This document shows, one piece after another, positions 34,621-45,363 of a stretch of 64,000 bases of DNA (position 1 is its first letter; the number at the start of each line of letters is the position of its first letter). Position numbers and translations under genes: made by a program. The stretch is from Alectoria sarmentosa. Its lineage: Eukaryota > Ascomycota > Lecanoromycetes > Lecanorales > Parmeliaceae. The stretch is from the NCBI GenBank assembly GCA_009733775.1, contig WOGZ01000149.1, positions 1 to 64,000 on the forward strand, given 5' to 3'. The notes beneath the pieces were generated by a model, which was not told where the DNA came from, did not search any database, and saw only the letters and a program-made list of their open reading frames with translations.

Positions 34621-36783
34621 ATGATGAGCTCCTCCAGTTCTGTCTTTGTGGCTGCAGATGTCAACATCGGGCAGGATTCCTATTTCATGAGACTTCCTAC
34701 AGAGATCCGAGAAATGATCTATCGATATTTCCTCATAGCAAAGTACACGATGACAGAGCCCAATATGACCAGCAAAGAGGTCAGTCTCTCTGCATCAAAG
34801 TGATTTATATCTGCTGACATGGCTCCTTTATAGTACGACTGCAACCGGTGCAACATACAAGATGGTCCTGACCAGACATACCGCTTTGATACTGCAATCC
34901 TCGGCACCAACCGCAAAATCTACGAAGAAGCGAGAGACGTGTGTCGACGAGAGAACGACTTTGTCTGCTTGACCTCTTTGCGGCCCTCACGTCTTGGATA
35001 TGAGGTCGAGGAGCAAGGAATACAGATGATAGCCAAAGGCTCAAAGGCTCGCGACTTTTGGAACATCTCCATGACACTCATACTGGATCCTGCCGCGTTA
35101 GGAGGTTGGCCACAAGGTGGCCCTCGGTACCGCGGGCCCGACGGTTGGTTGGACCCGTCTGAAGACGGACGACCTTGGCGTTACATCTTTTGCAGCGACG
35201 AGTTGCCTGAATTCTGTAGGCTTCTGTTGAAGATGAGCATGGACGATGACGACGTCCTTCGCAAGACGGCACTCTACCTTGATATCAATCCTGCCATTGG
35301 GAACGGACAGGCGATAGAAATCGATGGTAACCCTGCTGGCCTGTCGCGAATGGAGAGACTCCTTGGCCCACTTCGTCAGCTTCATAGCTTGGGAGCAGCC
35401 CAGATCCAAGGTCCTTTGAGTGGCCACTACAAAGGAGAGGTTATCAAAAGTATCTGCAAGGATTGCCCCACCGCCATGGACATTGTTAACCAAACCATGG
35501 TCTCTCTCCGCCAAGCTGATGACCAGGCTAGCAAAGGCCAACTCCTACAAGCGAACCAAGGCTACAAGAAAGCTCTCAGTTTCCTTCGTTCCTGCTGCTG
35601 GCGATACGATGAGCAGGAGTTCGTCATGAAAAGCGGGCCATTTCCTCGATTAGAGGCCGAACAATGTATAAAGAACTTCGTGGTCAGACTTCAAGCCCGA
35701 ATCGCAGCTGTGTATTTGGAGATGGGGAAATTGAGAATGGCTCGAGTATATACCGAACGCGCTCTGGATCCTCGTCGGCCCTATGATGACCGGCACAACA
35801 AAGAGTACTGCTTGGATATCGAGCCCTGGGAGGGTGTAGCTTACGCCGAAGTCCTTCACGTGGCAGCAAAGATCAGCTACGCGCACGGGGGTGTGTATCA
35901 GGCAACGGCAGACCTTCGGGACGCAGGCCAGCTTGTGCCCTTGACGGAAGAGCAAAAAGCTAGACTTGAAGCGTGGCAGAACCATTCGAACAGCCTTCGT
36001 GATAGGTACACCAAACGAGAAGAAGCAAGGAAATTGCGGTCCCAGAAACAAGAAGAGAAGACTGAAGGTATTGAAGCCCCAGACCAGAACTCCCCAGTCC
36101 CTGGAAAGAGAAGACTGACGCTATCATTGACAGGAATGTTTTTGGTGGCATGCAACTGGAAGGACAAGGGCGACCGACTTCTCCGAAGTGGAGGATCTGA
36201 CTTAGCTGCCTCGAAGTATAAGACTGCTCTCTCAAAGATCGACTCCATAGTCCAAAAGCGCGAACTCTTCTTCACGATCAAATCCGGGACATTCGAAGGT
36301 TATAGTTCCGGAGACGCCATCAAAGCTCTCAGATTCAAGCTCCAGGCAGGCGTCGCTGCCGCCCATTTGATGTCTCACAAGTACAGGGACGTCAGCGAAT
36401 CGGCAGATGCCGCCTTGGCAGGCATACAAGAGTATCGTGATTGCACCCCCCGGTTCCACAAAGAAGACCGCCGAAAGCTATGGTATGACTCGTGGTACTG
36501 GCGGGAGGACCAAAAGCTGGACTATGTCAAGATCCACTACTGCAAGGCGCTCGCCCTCAAGCACTTGGGCGATACGGCGCGCGCGATGGAGCACATGGAG
36601 AAAGCCTTGAGTTTCGATCCGGGAGACAGCACGGTGCTTGCGCAACTCGAGCTGCTGAGGCAGGAACGGGCGCTGGAAGAGGATGCGGTTCGACGGGCTA
36701 GAGCAAGGAAGTTGAATTCGATGCAGGATCTGCTGCGGAAGAAGCAGAGGAACCGCAAGGGAAAGGCTCGATCGAGGGCGTGA
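34621..36783 (+). CDS. 2EXR/F-box-like protein with TPR-like repeats
   Basis: Two coding exons, 34621-34779 and 34834-36783, give 702 residues. The N-terminus carries FMRLPTEIREMIYRYFL, the hallmark of the fungal 2EXR/F-box-like domain, which continues over the intron to ILGTNRKIYEEARDVCRREN. Two TPR-like modules follow: ADDQASKGQLLQANQGYKKA with RLQARIAAVYLEMGKLRMAR, and later KGDRLLRSGGSDLAASKYKT with LKHLGDTARAMEHMEKAL. The C-terminus is basic (KKQRNRKGKARSRA) and could be a nuclear signal. This is a scaffold or substrate-recruiting architecture; no enzyme domain is seen. An alternative start at 34305 through the leader intron would add a signal peptide and is less likely. Confidence 0.75.
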
Positions 36784-38942
36784 GGTAACGGAGCGACTGC
36801 TGTCTTCAAGGATGGAATGAGCCCGTATGGATTTGGCGTATGCGCAAGAAAGGGAAGGTTGTCGTGGTTAGATTGATGATGACATGTCAGATAGACCTTA
36901 GTTCAGTCCGGAAATCTGTTAGCTCTATTACTTGCTACTGTGGGGGTGGCAATTGCCCCCTTGATAATGAAGCCAAGGGTTTAGCCCAAGGGGGCTTAAG
37001 GCATGGCATCAGATAACAAATTTTCGTAGCAAAGAAAAGGACACCTTACATACCCTTAGCTACAGTCACACACTACTGACTCATTACCAGATTCAACAAC
37101 TTTTTTTTACAGTTTACAAGTACCACTCCTTCAACTGCTCACACCTCTCCAACGCAATTCTGTCTCCCCCCCGAAACAGCCAAAAATGCATAAGATAACG
37201 AAGCTACCTCAACGCCCGGGACCAGCAAGCTCGAACCGGTACCCATCGCATCTCAGCGTCCCGAAACCCCAATTCTCATGCTCGAATAACAGGAACTGGA
37301 AACAAATCAAAACTGAACACACCCATAAACGGATAGGACAAAAGAACGCCACGGCTCTGAAAGAATCCAAATCGAACAAAAAGTCTAGTCTAATACTGGC
37401 AGTGAGTAAAGAGCGAGTATACATGACGCTCGCTATAGCCACGTGTATCACACCTACCTGCGATAACTTCTATCCAACCCCGGAACGCACAGTCCCACCG
37501 TAGCTAGACGAAGAGAAAACGAGCTCTGTAGTAAAGCTTATATTTCCATTCCCAGACCCTCCACCCCCCCACCCCTTTCTCTCTCAAAAATTCCATCAAC
37601 AGGAGCGATCTCGCATCCTAGCAAGCATATCCGTCGATTCAGAACTCAGCTTTCCACTTCTCACATATCACGACGGCTCTTTTGTCATCCGTCCATCGAT
37701 CGCAGCGTTTTGATGAGAACGGTATTCAAAACCCTAGCTCTTTCCTCCCACACTGTTTTTGACTCTCAATTACCTCACTCACACGACCCACGACACGTCC
37801 TCCCTCAAACGAAGGCGATGCCGTTCTCCATCTACCATCCATATCAACTCTTGCCACTCAATCGCTTCGGGGCCATCCAGTAGGCAAACAAGCTATCCGT
37901 AGTATAACCATGATCCCCAAGCCTTAAGCCTTCTCGCGACGTCGGCGCGATTTGTTGTACTGAGGTGGGAGAAGTTGATCCTCGATTTGGTCGGTCACTC
38001 CCATCAGAGATCCACGGTCGGTAGGGCAGTATCATGGTATTTTGGATCCATACCCGATCCATTCTTTGACTCTCCGATTGTGAACGAGACGATCGCAACA
38101 GATTGCGACGACCGAGAAAAGGAGAGACGGTAGCGATTGGCTGCGATATTGCTAGGAGAGTAATTGAGTGAGAAAAGGCAATGGAGCAGAAGGAGAATTC
38201 CTCATTTGAAGCCTGTGTTGTAGAGGACGATGGAAGCCCACACGGTTTCAGATCTTGTCTGATACACCCCTGCCGATCCTTGTAGAGCTACAAGGAGGCG
38301 CCAAATGCCCAGCCATTGTATGCATTACACGGAAGTGCATGCCAATGAGTCTGAATGACTAGGGGGGAAGTGCCGATCTAACACACGGCTCGAAGGTCTG
38401 AAGGGCGATAAAAGGTCTGCTGGGTGAGAAATACCTTTGTGATTGCAAGATCGCCAAGAAAAAAAAAGAGAAAAAAAAAGCCAACCAGCAACGGAATATC
38501 AAGACAGCGGCAGAGACGAAGGCCAGTACAAAAGACTTTCCACTAACAAAGACAACCTGAGACAAGCGGCCAAAGAGGAAGTTCAGGCCGCTGGTAGCCT
38601 GATCAAGTATCCGGCCTTTTTCGGCTAGGACTGGATTATTCTGGAACTCCTAGACATTTCCTCGAAGGACCTCTTTTCCGGACTGCCCGACGTTCTCACT
38701 CAATCTACCTATCACAAATTGATTAGAATCCTAAATTCCCGCCATGATATATATTTTATTTATTGCGAGTGACTTTAATCGTGAATTTGTCGCCCGTTCT
38801 AAATCACCTCAGAAATCGCGCCCAAGCTAATGATTCCACAGTCAGGGTGCTAAGACCTCTAGTCAGCCAGCCCCATCCCATTCGAAGCGGATCGGATACT
38901 TACTCGACTCGCATAGAGTCCCGGTAAGTATTATTCCATGCG
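36784..38942. other. Intergenic stretch of 2.2 kb
   Basis: Includes the 3' region of the 2EXR-TPR gene. A perfect 9-bp inverted repeat, GCCCCCTTG at 36955-36963 and CAAGGGGGC at 36987-36995, could form a hairpin about 170 bases past the stop. No gene was recognised. Confidence 0.4.
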
Positions 38943-38947
38943 CAATC
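38943..38947. repeat. Target-site duplication (left copy)
   Basis: CAATC stands immediately before the left LTR and is repeated at 40403-40407 immediately after the right LTR. A 5-bp duplication is standard for LTR retrotransposon integration. Confidence 0.85.
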
Positions 38948-39078
38948 TGTCAAAATTTGACCCCCAAGACATCCCAGTCACCTCGTATTCCGAAACACCT
39001 AATTTCGATACTATATATACTATTTGTCCCAAAAACATCTTGAATAATTAATTCATCCATTTTGAATATATTTCAATA
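38948..39078. repeat. Left LTR (131 bp)
   Basis: Starts TGTCAAAATTTGAC and ends in TTTCAATA. Co-linear along its whole length with 40272-40402, with only transition differences. Confidence 0.9.
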
Positions 39079-40071
39079 AGTTATGCGATCGATATTGACG
39101 CTATCTGACATTATTATCTTACGTTATTACGATATCATATACATATATGCATTATTAGCAATTTCGAATATTATCGAATCAAAATCTTTATTTTTATATC
39201 ACGCAAAATGTCAATTTAACGCATTTTATTGAATTTATCATTTAAATCATTTATACGTTAATTCAATAAATATAGTTACGTCGAATAATTTATCAATATA
39301 CGTGCTTTATTACGTAAACAAAAATTGTAAAAATATATTTAAAAGACATCTTTTAAGTTATTAATCTCAACAATTTTGATCAAATGAAACGAAATTTTTA
39401 TAAATACGATCGACGTTATAACATTCATTATTAATAATTTTATTAAATAAAAGCTTACGTCTGATGAATTCAATTATATCTTCAAAATAATATCTCATTT
39501 TAAAATCATTTTTCGATTTATCGACGACGGCGAGTTTATGCGCCTTACAAATTTTTTTTACATTTTCAAATATATAAACTTTAAAATTATGTTCGATTAT
39601 TTTACGCATATTAAAACACTCGAAAAACGAATTATCACGACGAATATTATTTTTATATCTAATAAATAAACAATTCTCAATTTATTTATAACTCTTTTCG
39701 AACATTTTCAATTTTTGATTAAGATTTAAATTATCACGTTTGATATAACGATTATAAAAGCGATAAATATATTTTTGAAAGAGAAAAAAAAGAAAGAAAA
39801 ACTTAAAGATTCGAAAAAAAAAAGTGCAATTATCAATGCTGCATTAAATAAAAATAAAAATGAAAATGAAAATGAGAATAAGGCGGCTAAAAGATTTATT
39901 TATAAAATATATAATTAATTATATAATGATATATGCTACATCGAGCGTTCGAATTTGACTTTAAATTAATATTATGAAATAAAAGGTACGAAACGAAAGC
40001 GCGATCAAAATGATTAATCGAAAACAATAATGTCGATTGCACGATGTTTTTAGGTCAAAAGATTTGTGATT

Positions 40072-40222
40072 GAAACATCAGACGGTGTGGGGCCAGACGG
40101 CCTGTGAACGAACATCAAACGATGTGGGGTTAAACGGTCTGTGAACGAAATATCAGACGGTGTGGGGTCAGACGACTTGTAAACGAAACATCAGACGGTG
40201 TGAGGCCAGAAGGCCTTTTGTG
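40072..40222 (+). repeat. Four tandem 37-38 bp units inside the LTR element
   Basis: Units begin at 40072, 40110, 40147 and 40185. Each reads GAAACATCAGACGGTGTGGG, then a GCCAGACGGCC-type core and TGTGAAC. Each unit contains a short self-complementary GGCC..GGCC core. Differences between units are mostly C/T and G/A. Confidence 0.9.
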
Positions 40223-40271
40223 TATAATTACATGTTTTTTTGATGGATTGATATGTTTGGCTGTAAGGACG

Positions 40272-40402
40272 TGTCAAAATTTGACCCTCAAGACATCTCA
40301 ATCATCTCGTATTCCGAAACACCTAATTTCGATACTGTATATACTACTTGTCCCAGAGACATCTTGAATAATTAATTCATCCATTCTGAATATATTTCAA
40401 CA
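40272..40402. repeat. Right LTR (131 bp)
   Basis: Starts TGTCAAAATTTGAC and ends in TTTCAACA, the intact TG..CA form; followed directly by the CAATC duplication. Confidence 0.9.
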
Positions 40403-40407
40403 CAATC
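40403..40407. repeat. Target-site duplication (right copy)
   Basis: CAATC directly after the right LTR, matching 38943-38947. Confidence 0.85.
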
Positions 40408-40497
40408 TGTAAAGATCGTGTTTCGGTATCGTCTAAAGGGGGACCGGCTTGAAACGACCTTTTTCAATTCGTTGGCATCTAATACGCATCGAAAGTG

Positions 40498-42351
40498 TCA
40501 GGTAAGATATAAGTCGGGCCTTGAAAAGGATGAAAATGCTGCAAAGAGGCGGAAGAAACTCACCTTGACAGATTTCGAAGCTCCGTATTTAAGTAAATCG
40601 TAGGCATTCGGGTCTGTGTACCGCTGAATCTGAACTTCGACGGACACTAGGCGCTCGCCATTCAACCCTTCAATAAGAAAAGATGGCCCTTTAGGTAATT
40701 CGACATTGTTGCAGTGGCCAAGCTTACTCAATCGACCAATGCTTGGGATTCCGTCGTAATGAAAATCCAAACTAAGTATTTTCTCAAAGCATTGGACGGA
40801 GAGTCCTGTGATGTGCTCTAGATATATTCCACCCGGGCCGCCAAAGTGAATCCAGAATAAAGGTCGATAGCCTGTATGTAATGGATTCTGGCCGGTGAAT
40901 GAGGTTTCATTCAAGTAAAGCTCGGGAGGGGGTACTCTAGGGGACCACAGTGCTGCTTTTCGCAATGACAAGCCCAGAACTTTGGCAAGTTCAATTAAGG
41001 ATGAGTCTCTCCTGGAAACTCCGAGACTGACAATCTTGGATCCCTGAAGAGATGCCGATTATTGCTAGGTCTAGGAAGAAGGAAAGGATCGTATTTACAT
41101 CAAAACTTACGGCGAAGCCATCGATGGACGTACAATATGCAACACGCTCCGAGACTGGACAATCGTCTGGACTTCCAATCCGCTCCGATGAAGCACCGTC
41201 TGTTCCAACGACTTGCAGTGCGCGAAGTTCTCTCGCACTCATAGCGACTCTGAACCCCGCGGCTCCGTGACTTCGCATATGACTTCATTGGCTTCGCAAA
41301 TATACCCAATACAGATTTCGGGCTCATTGACGATTATAAAACGTATTCCTGAAATGTGGCTAAGATTACCAATGCCACTAATAAAGAATGCAATCGTTGA
41401 GAGGTGTTCGGGCATGCGGGCAATGTGCGAGCCCATTACGCGGCAACCTTCTCCGAACGGCCTCCAATTCCTATCCAAATCACCGGAGATTGTTTTACCC
41501 GCTGCCCTCGTGCACTCTCGTAACGGGAGCTTTTCGAGACTGTGACATACTTCTGTGTGTACTGCAAGATTTAACTTGGTCAGATAACGGGTGGCCGAAT
41601 CGAGCTCCAGATGCGCCGTCTGTTACGTTGGCCGTTCGAGCAGAATGCATCGCTAGTGAGTCGATCCAAGCTAAGCCAGTCCGTGGTATCTCGATTGTTC
41701 CATTTCTCAAATAGAAAGCCCCTCTCGCGTCTGGCTTCAAACCTGGACGCCCAGAGCATACCACTGGATAGGAGAAGCAGGATTGTCCTCAATCCTGGAT
41801 TGAGACAGACACGAGACGCAAGTTAAGCGCAGTAGAAGTGGGCAAATCAACGGCGATAGCCTCGAGGATCTCCCACGGAAGCCAGGAGAAACAATCCAGT
41901 GCTTATTTCCCTGGAACCCATACAGGTGGACACTCCAGACATAGCTTTAATATCACAGGGATATCCAGCACCTCGCACGGGTTTTCTTTGGCATATTCAC
42001 GCCATTCCGTACCATGGGAAAGTTCTGTATAAGCCTATTCCCACGGGAAACGAGTTTGAAGTTCAAGCTTCGAGACGCCCCCATAGCCATGACCCCAATT
42101 CAAGGCAATCTCTCCAAGAGGAAACGGCAAAGATCTGCACACCTCAACCAATTGTGAGACCGGGATCTCGCAAGGCTCGAAGGCCTTTTCGAGAAGATTC
42201 CAACATGCATCGTAAAGCACAAAGCCGTAAAGACGAATCGTGGTGTCAAGAATTTAAACATTCCGCTCGGACCTAGTACTAGTACGCTACACTTCTTTGC
42301 CATGACTTCGGAACCGCCGCCTCTTTCGCCGAACATAGCGATTAATGACAA
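40498..42351 (-). pseudogene. F-box family pseudogene (DUF7600-type)
   Basis: Reading the minus strand from right to left, segments appear in the order I remember for this fungal family: YDACWNLLEKAFEP, LNWGHGYGG, RFPWE, then FSWLPWEILEAIAVDLPT (F-box), LWASRFEARRERGFLFEKWN, NRRRIW, EGCRVMGSHIARMPEHLS, GFRVAMSARELRALQVVG, and after an intron (about 41043-41108) VPPPELYLNETSFTGQNP and FWIHFGGPGGIYLEH. The copy is broken. In-frame stops lie at 42037-42035 (TAG) and 41905-41903 (TAA), and frame changes near 41790 and 41270. Both stops could come from CAG/CAA by C-to-T change, as in RIP. The last donor (at 40563) leads toward the LTR insertion. No start exon was identified. The DUF number is from memory. 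Confidence 0.75.
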
Positions 42352-43343
42352 ACATTGTTAAGACTTACTCAAGACCTCGCCTGGGCATCAAGCATGATGA
42401 AGAACATAAGAAACCATGCATGCGGGCTGGACCGGTCTACATATTCTATGAATCTCACCCCTGAGTCCACCCGAGTCCCACTGCATACAACCGACGATGA
42501 GACCAGGGGTCAGATTGTGGCGGCTGGATTAAAATCACCACAGCACAATGATTTCAACGCTTTTCCTCAGCGCTTTGATTACAGGACTATAACAAGTAGA
42601 GGGTCCTCGTCTTTTGGCTCCTATGGAACCTAAAACAGCCATTCCCAACCGCCTCGTCAAGTTACGGGCCAGTCACTTGACCTTAACTTCATTGGCAAGC
42701 CTGTCTACCAGTGCCAGAAAGCTGTTGCAGAAGCGGCAACTTTGTATGTCCTTTGTTGAAAAGAGCCGCGGGAGAAAGAGGCATCCTTGTGTAGCTTTCA
42801 CTTGAGGTCGTACTTAGCACTCACTTGCTCCGTGTCTACTACATCTCTACGGGAAGGGTCTGCTTCGAGGCTTCCTCAGAAGAAAATTGGGCTTATGAGC
42901 ATCCGATATGCTCCAAGGGGGTGCGGCGTCCAAGCTTGTGATTGTGACTCATTCTCAATCGGTGGAGAGGTTTGAACACGATTTGGCTGAGGGTTTCGGG
43001 TTACGACCCGGGCGCGAGCATCTTTTGCTCCATCACCACTCTCGTTGCCTGGGCAATGGGATATCGAATACAGGTGCTTCTTTCAATACTAACACACGCC
43101 CTCGCAATTATCTACAGCGTAGTTAGAATATCACGTCCTTGCTCCAAGCCAACACTTCGAGATTTGTAAAGCGAAAAAGATTTTACTTGATTGCACTTTC
43201 TCGGAATGATTGATTTCCTCATTGAACTTTGACAAAGGATTAATCCCTGTCCCGCTCTGGCGAATACAAAAATGATGAGTCTACGGATGCCATCTTATCT
43301 TTCCTGCCCCAACTCCTCCTTTTTTCCCTTGCCGGAAGGGAGC
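42352..43343. other. Intergenic in decayed region
   Basis: No recognisable gene. A plus frame around 42972-43169 has a hydrophobic stretch (VLLSILTHALAIIYSVV) but lacks further support. It may contain debris of old genes. Confidence 0.3.
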
Positions 43344-43932
43344 CTAGTGAGATGTGAGGCTAACCCATCCTTCAAGGTAATTGTGGACCGATTCTTCATC
43401 TGCGGCGCGCTCGAAGGCTTTGCCGTTTGTCCCGGGAAAGTCGATGCATTCAACCTTGGAGGCATCGAGCTGATAGAAACGGATGTAGGTTCCGATGTTG
43501 ATAGAGGCGTAGAGAGTCTGAGTGCTATCCTGCTGAGTTTCGGCTCGGACCAGCTCCAAATACGTGGTCAGCTGTCCGAGAGCTTTTTCCCATTCTACAA
43601 TGGATGACTCCGTGTCCTTGCGCCTGTCTTCCATGAGAACGACCTTCTTGAGACCACGGTTCCTGATGAAGCGAATGGTGAAGTCGGAGCGCTGCTTGGT
43701 GATCTCCGGAAGTGGGCGCGACTCTTGCTCGATACCATACCCAAGCCGCTTCTTAAAGTAGTCAGGCAACAGATTCGGGTAGAAGTTGTCGAGAGCATTT
43801 TCGGTGGAGTCGGGTCCCTTGATCTGGTCATAGTATCACTTCTGGGTGGGATCGGCCAAGTAACATAATGAATCAGCATTGTTGGAATTGTAAGTATCAA
43901 TACATGAAGAATCTTACATATTGGAAAGACAT
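43344..43932 (-). CDS. Hypothetical protein, PD-(D/E)XK nuclease-like fold suspected
   Basis: A five-codon first exon (43932-43918) joins to 43823-43344; 164 residues. The start MSFQY and the later SDFTIRFIRN, VVLMEDRRKD, and INIGTYIRFYQL resemble a Pezizomycotina family whose members, as I recall, begin MSFPY and carry an SDF..(20-25)..hhhEDKR signature, like restriction-type nuclease cores. Here the usual lysine is Arg (EDRR). The nearer acceptor (after CCCAG) would expose an in-frame TGA; the acceptor at 43824 avoids it by dropping several family residues. So the gene may be intact, shortened, or newly pseudogenised. Function unknown. Confidence 0.5.
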
Positions 43933-44273
43933 TTTGACGTTCGTGATGGATTCTTGGTGAGTCTACGGGAAAGTCAAATCAATTATGGATCTAGGATAGT
44001 GACACTACTTTTAACAGGGGCGAGCTCCTGCAAATTCGCGTCGAGCTCTGACAATCTTAGCGGAGAATCTACGCCTTCAGACAGTCCCTAAACCATCCCC
44101 ACCGCTACGACTACCTCTCTAGATAAGTCAGCAAAGCTATGACGAAGATTAAAAGGCTCGATCCGCCATGTCGTCGTCAAGTCTTTTGACATCTCGGCAT
44201 TTAAGGATGCTCTTCTTAATCGTAGAATTGAAACCTTCTAGGAAATCGAGCCTCACCACACTGGAAAAATCCG

Positions 44274-44840
44274 GTGTCAACATTCGAAATCGCAATCCCT
44301 AGTATCTACGGCAAAGACATCACCACGGGCTTGCTGCTAGTGAGTAAAGATGTGTATGCGGAAACGGTTCCAAGACTCTACCAGGGTCGTACTTTTGACT
44401 TTGGCATCGACGTCTTCGGCATTGTTCCCTTCTTACGTCAGATGACACCGCTAGCTCGACAAATTGTCCGAGACATCCACATGGAGTTCTATACCCTTCC
44501 AACACGCCTACCCCCGGGGACTAATTATCAACGTCACTGGCACGTAAGGGAGAATGCGGAGCATTGGACCGAAGCTTGCGCATACATTGCGGGCCATCTC
44601 CAGCTCAAAAAGCTCAGCATCAACGTCGATATAAGACTTAGCAAGGTCACTGATCCTCCTGTCAGGTATCTGAGAGGAGAGATGCTCGAGAAGTCTACAA
44701 GAGTAGTTTCAAGCAGGGGAGAGCATGGTAGGTTCTCGTCTCGCGTTGTGGTCTCGACGTGTTGGAAGCTCCAAGGGTTTTCGTTATCAGCTACTTCAGC
44801 TGTCTGCTCCGACCAGACGGAGTTAATAGTATTCGAATAG
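44274..44840 (+). pseudogene. Partial 2EXR/F-box-like gene, start not found
   Basis: The frame opens without a credible ATG and reads GLLLVSKDVYAETVPRLYQG, then VFGIVPFLRQMTPLARQIVR, then EHWTEACAYIAGHLQLKKLS. This matches the middle of fungal proteins that begin with an F-box-like domain and continue with LLRVSKQIHAEA. The N-terminal domain is missing; about 280 bases upstream separate it from the minus-strand neighbour. After residue about 125 the resemblance fades, so the 3' part may be intron or out of frame. It is most likely a 5'-truncated copy; an unseen upstream exon cannot be excluded. Confidence 0.45.
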
Positions 44841-45363
44841 ATTCACAGTATGATCGAGCCATTCCTGTGGATCGAAGCACAAGCGGACGCAAACCACATC
44901 ACAATCTTTTGTGGTGTGCTCCGATACAAATCCGCGCCATCAGTGATCTTAATGTCCGGTCTTTGACTGCCAGGAGATACATCTAACTACACGATCGACC
45001 CTCATCAGTCGCTGTGAAAACCCCACTGTAAAGATTCTTTGAAGGCCAGAAATATCTTCTTCTAGCTCATAGCTCGATTCATAGAAAAGTTCTGTCTGAT
45101 GTTTCTGTTGTTGGTTGACATTCGAAACAAGCGAGCGCCAAGTCTAAACTACGGGTAAACGGCAGATCTCCGCAATACACCATTTCACGCCGCTAGAGAC
45201 GCGAGGAGACCCGACTCACGTCATGCCAAGACCGAGATCTAAGATCAACCGTTCGCATTGATGGATGCCATAGTCGTATGTTTTCAATTCTTTCTATTTT
45301 ATAGATGGTCAAATGTCTTGCAAAGTCTAACAGACCGACTTTCACAACTGTGATGTCGCCGCG
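44841..45363. other. Intergenic upstream of the SLC4-type transporter
   Basis: Probably the promoter and leader of the transporter that starts at 45364. No specific element recognised. Confidence 0.35.

Larger units (their letters stand above)
38948..40402. mobile_element. Non-autonomous, RIP-mutated LTR retroelement (1,455 bp)
   Basis: Two 131-bp direct repeats (38948-39078 and 40272-40402) begin with TGTCAAAATTTGAC. The right copy ends in CA; the left ends in TA, a C-to-T change. CAATC flanks both sides. By eye the two copies differ at ten positions, all transitions, as expected from RIP. The 1,193-bp interior is AT-rich at left and holds a 38-bp tandem repeat at right. No integrase, reverse transcriptase or gag frame is visible, and no clear primer-binding site or polypurine tract. 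It is either an internally deleted remnant or a TRIM/LARD-like non-autonomous element. Orientation cannot be fixed. It appears to lie at the 3' end of the F-box pseudogene to its right. Confidence 0.85.

Noticed and set aside
39367..39609. 80-residue frame inside the LTR element
   Set aside because: AT-driven Ile/Lys/Asn-rich frame in RIP-mutated DNA; no retroelement motif.
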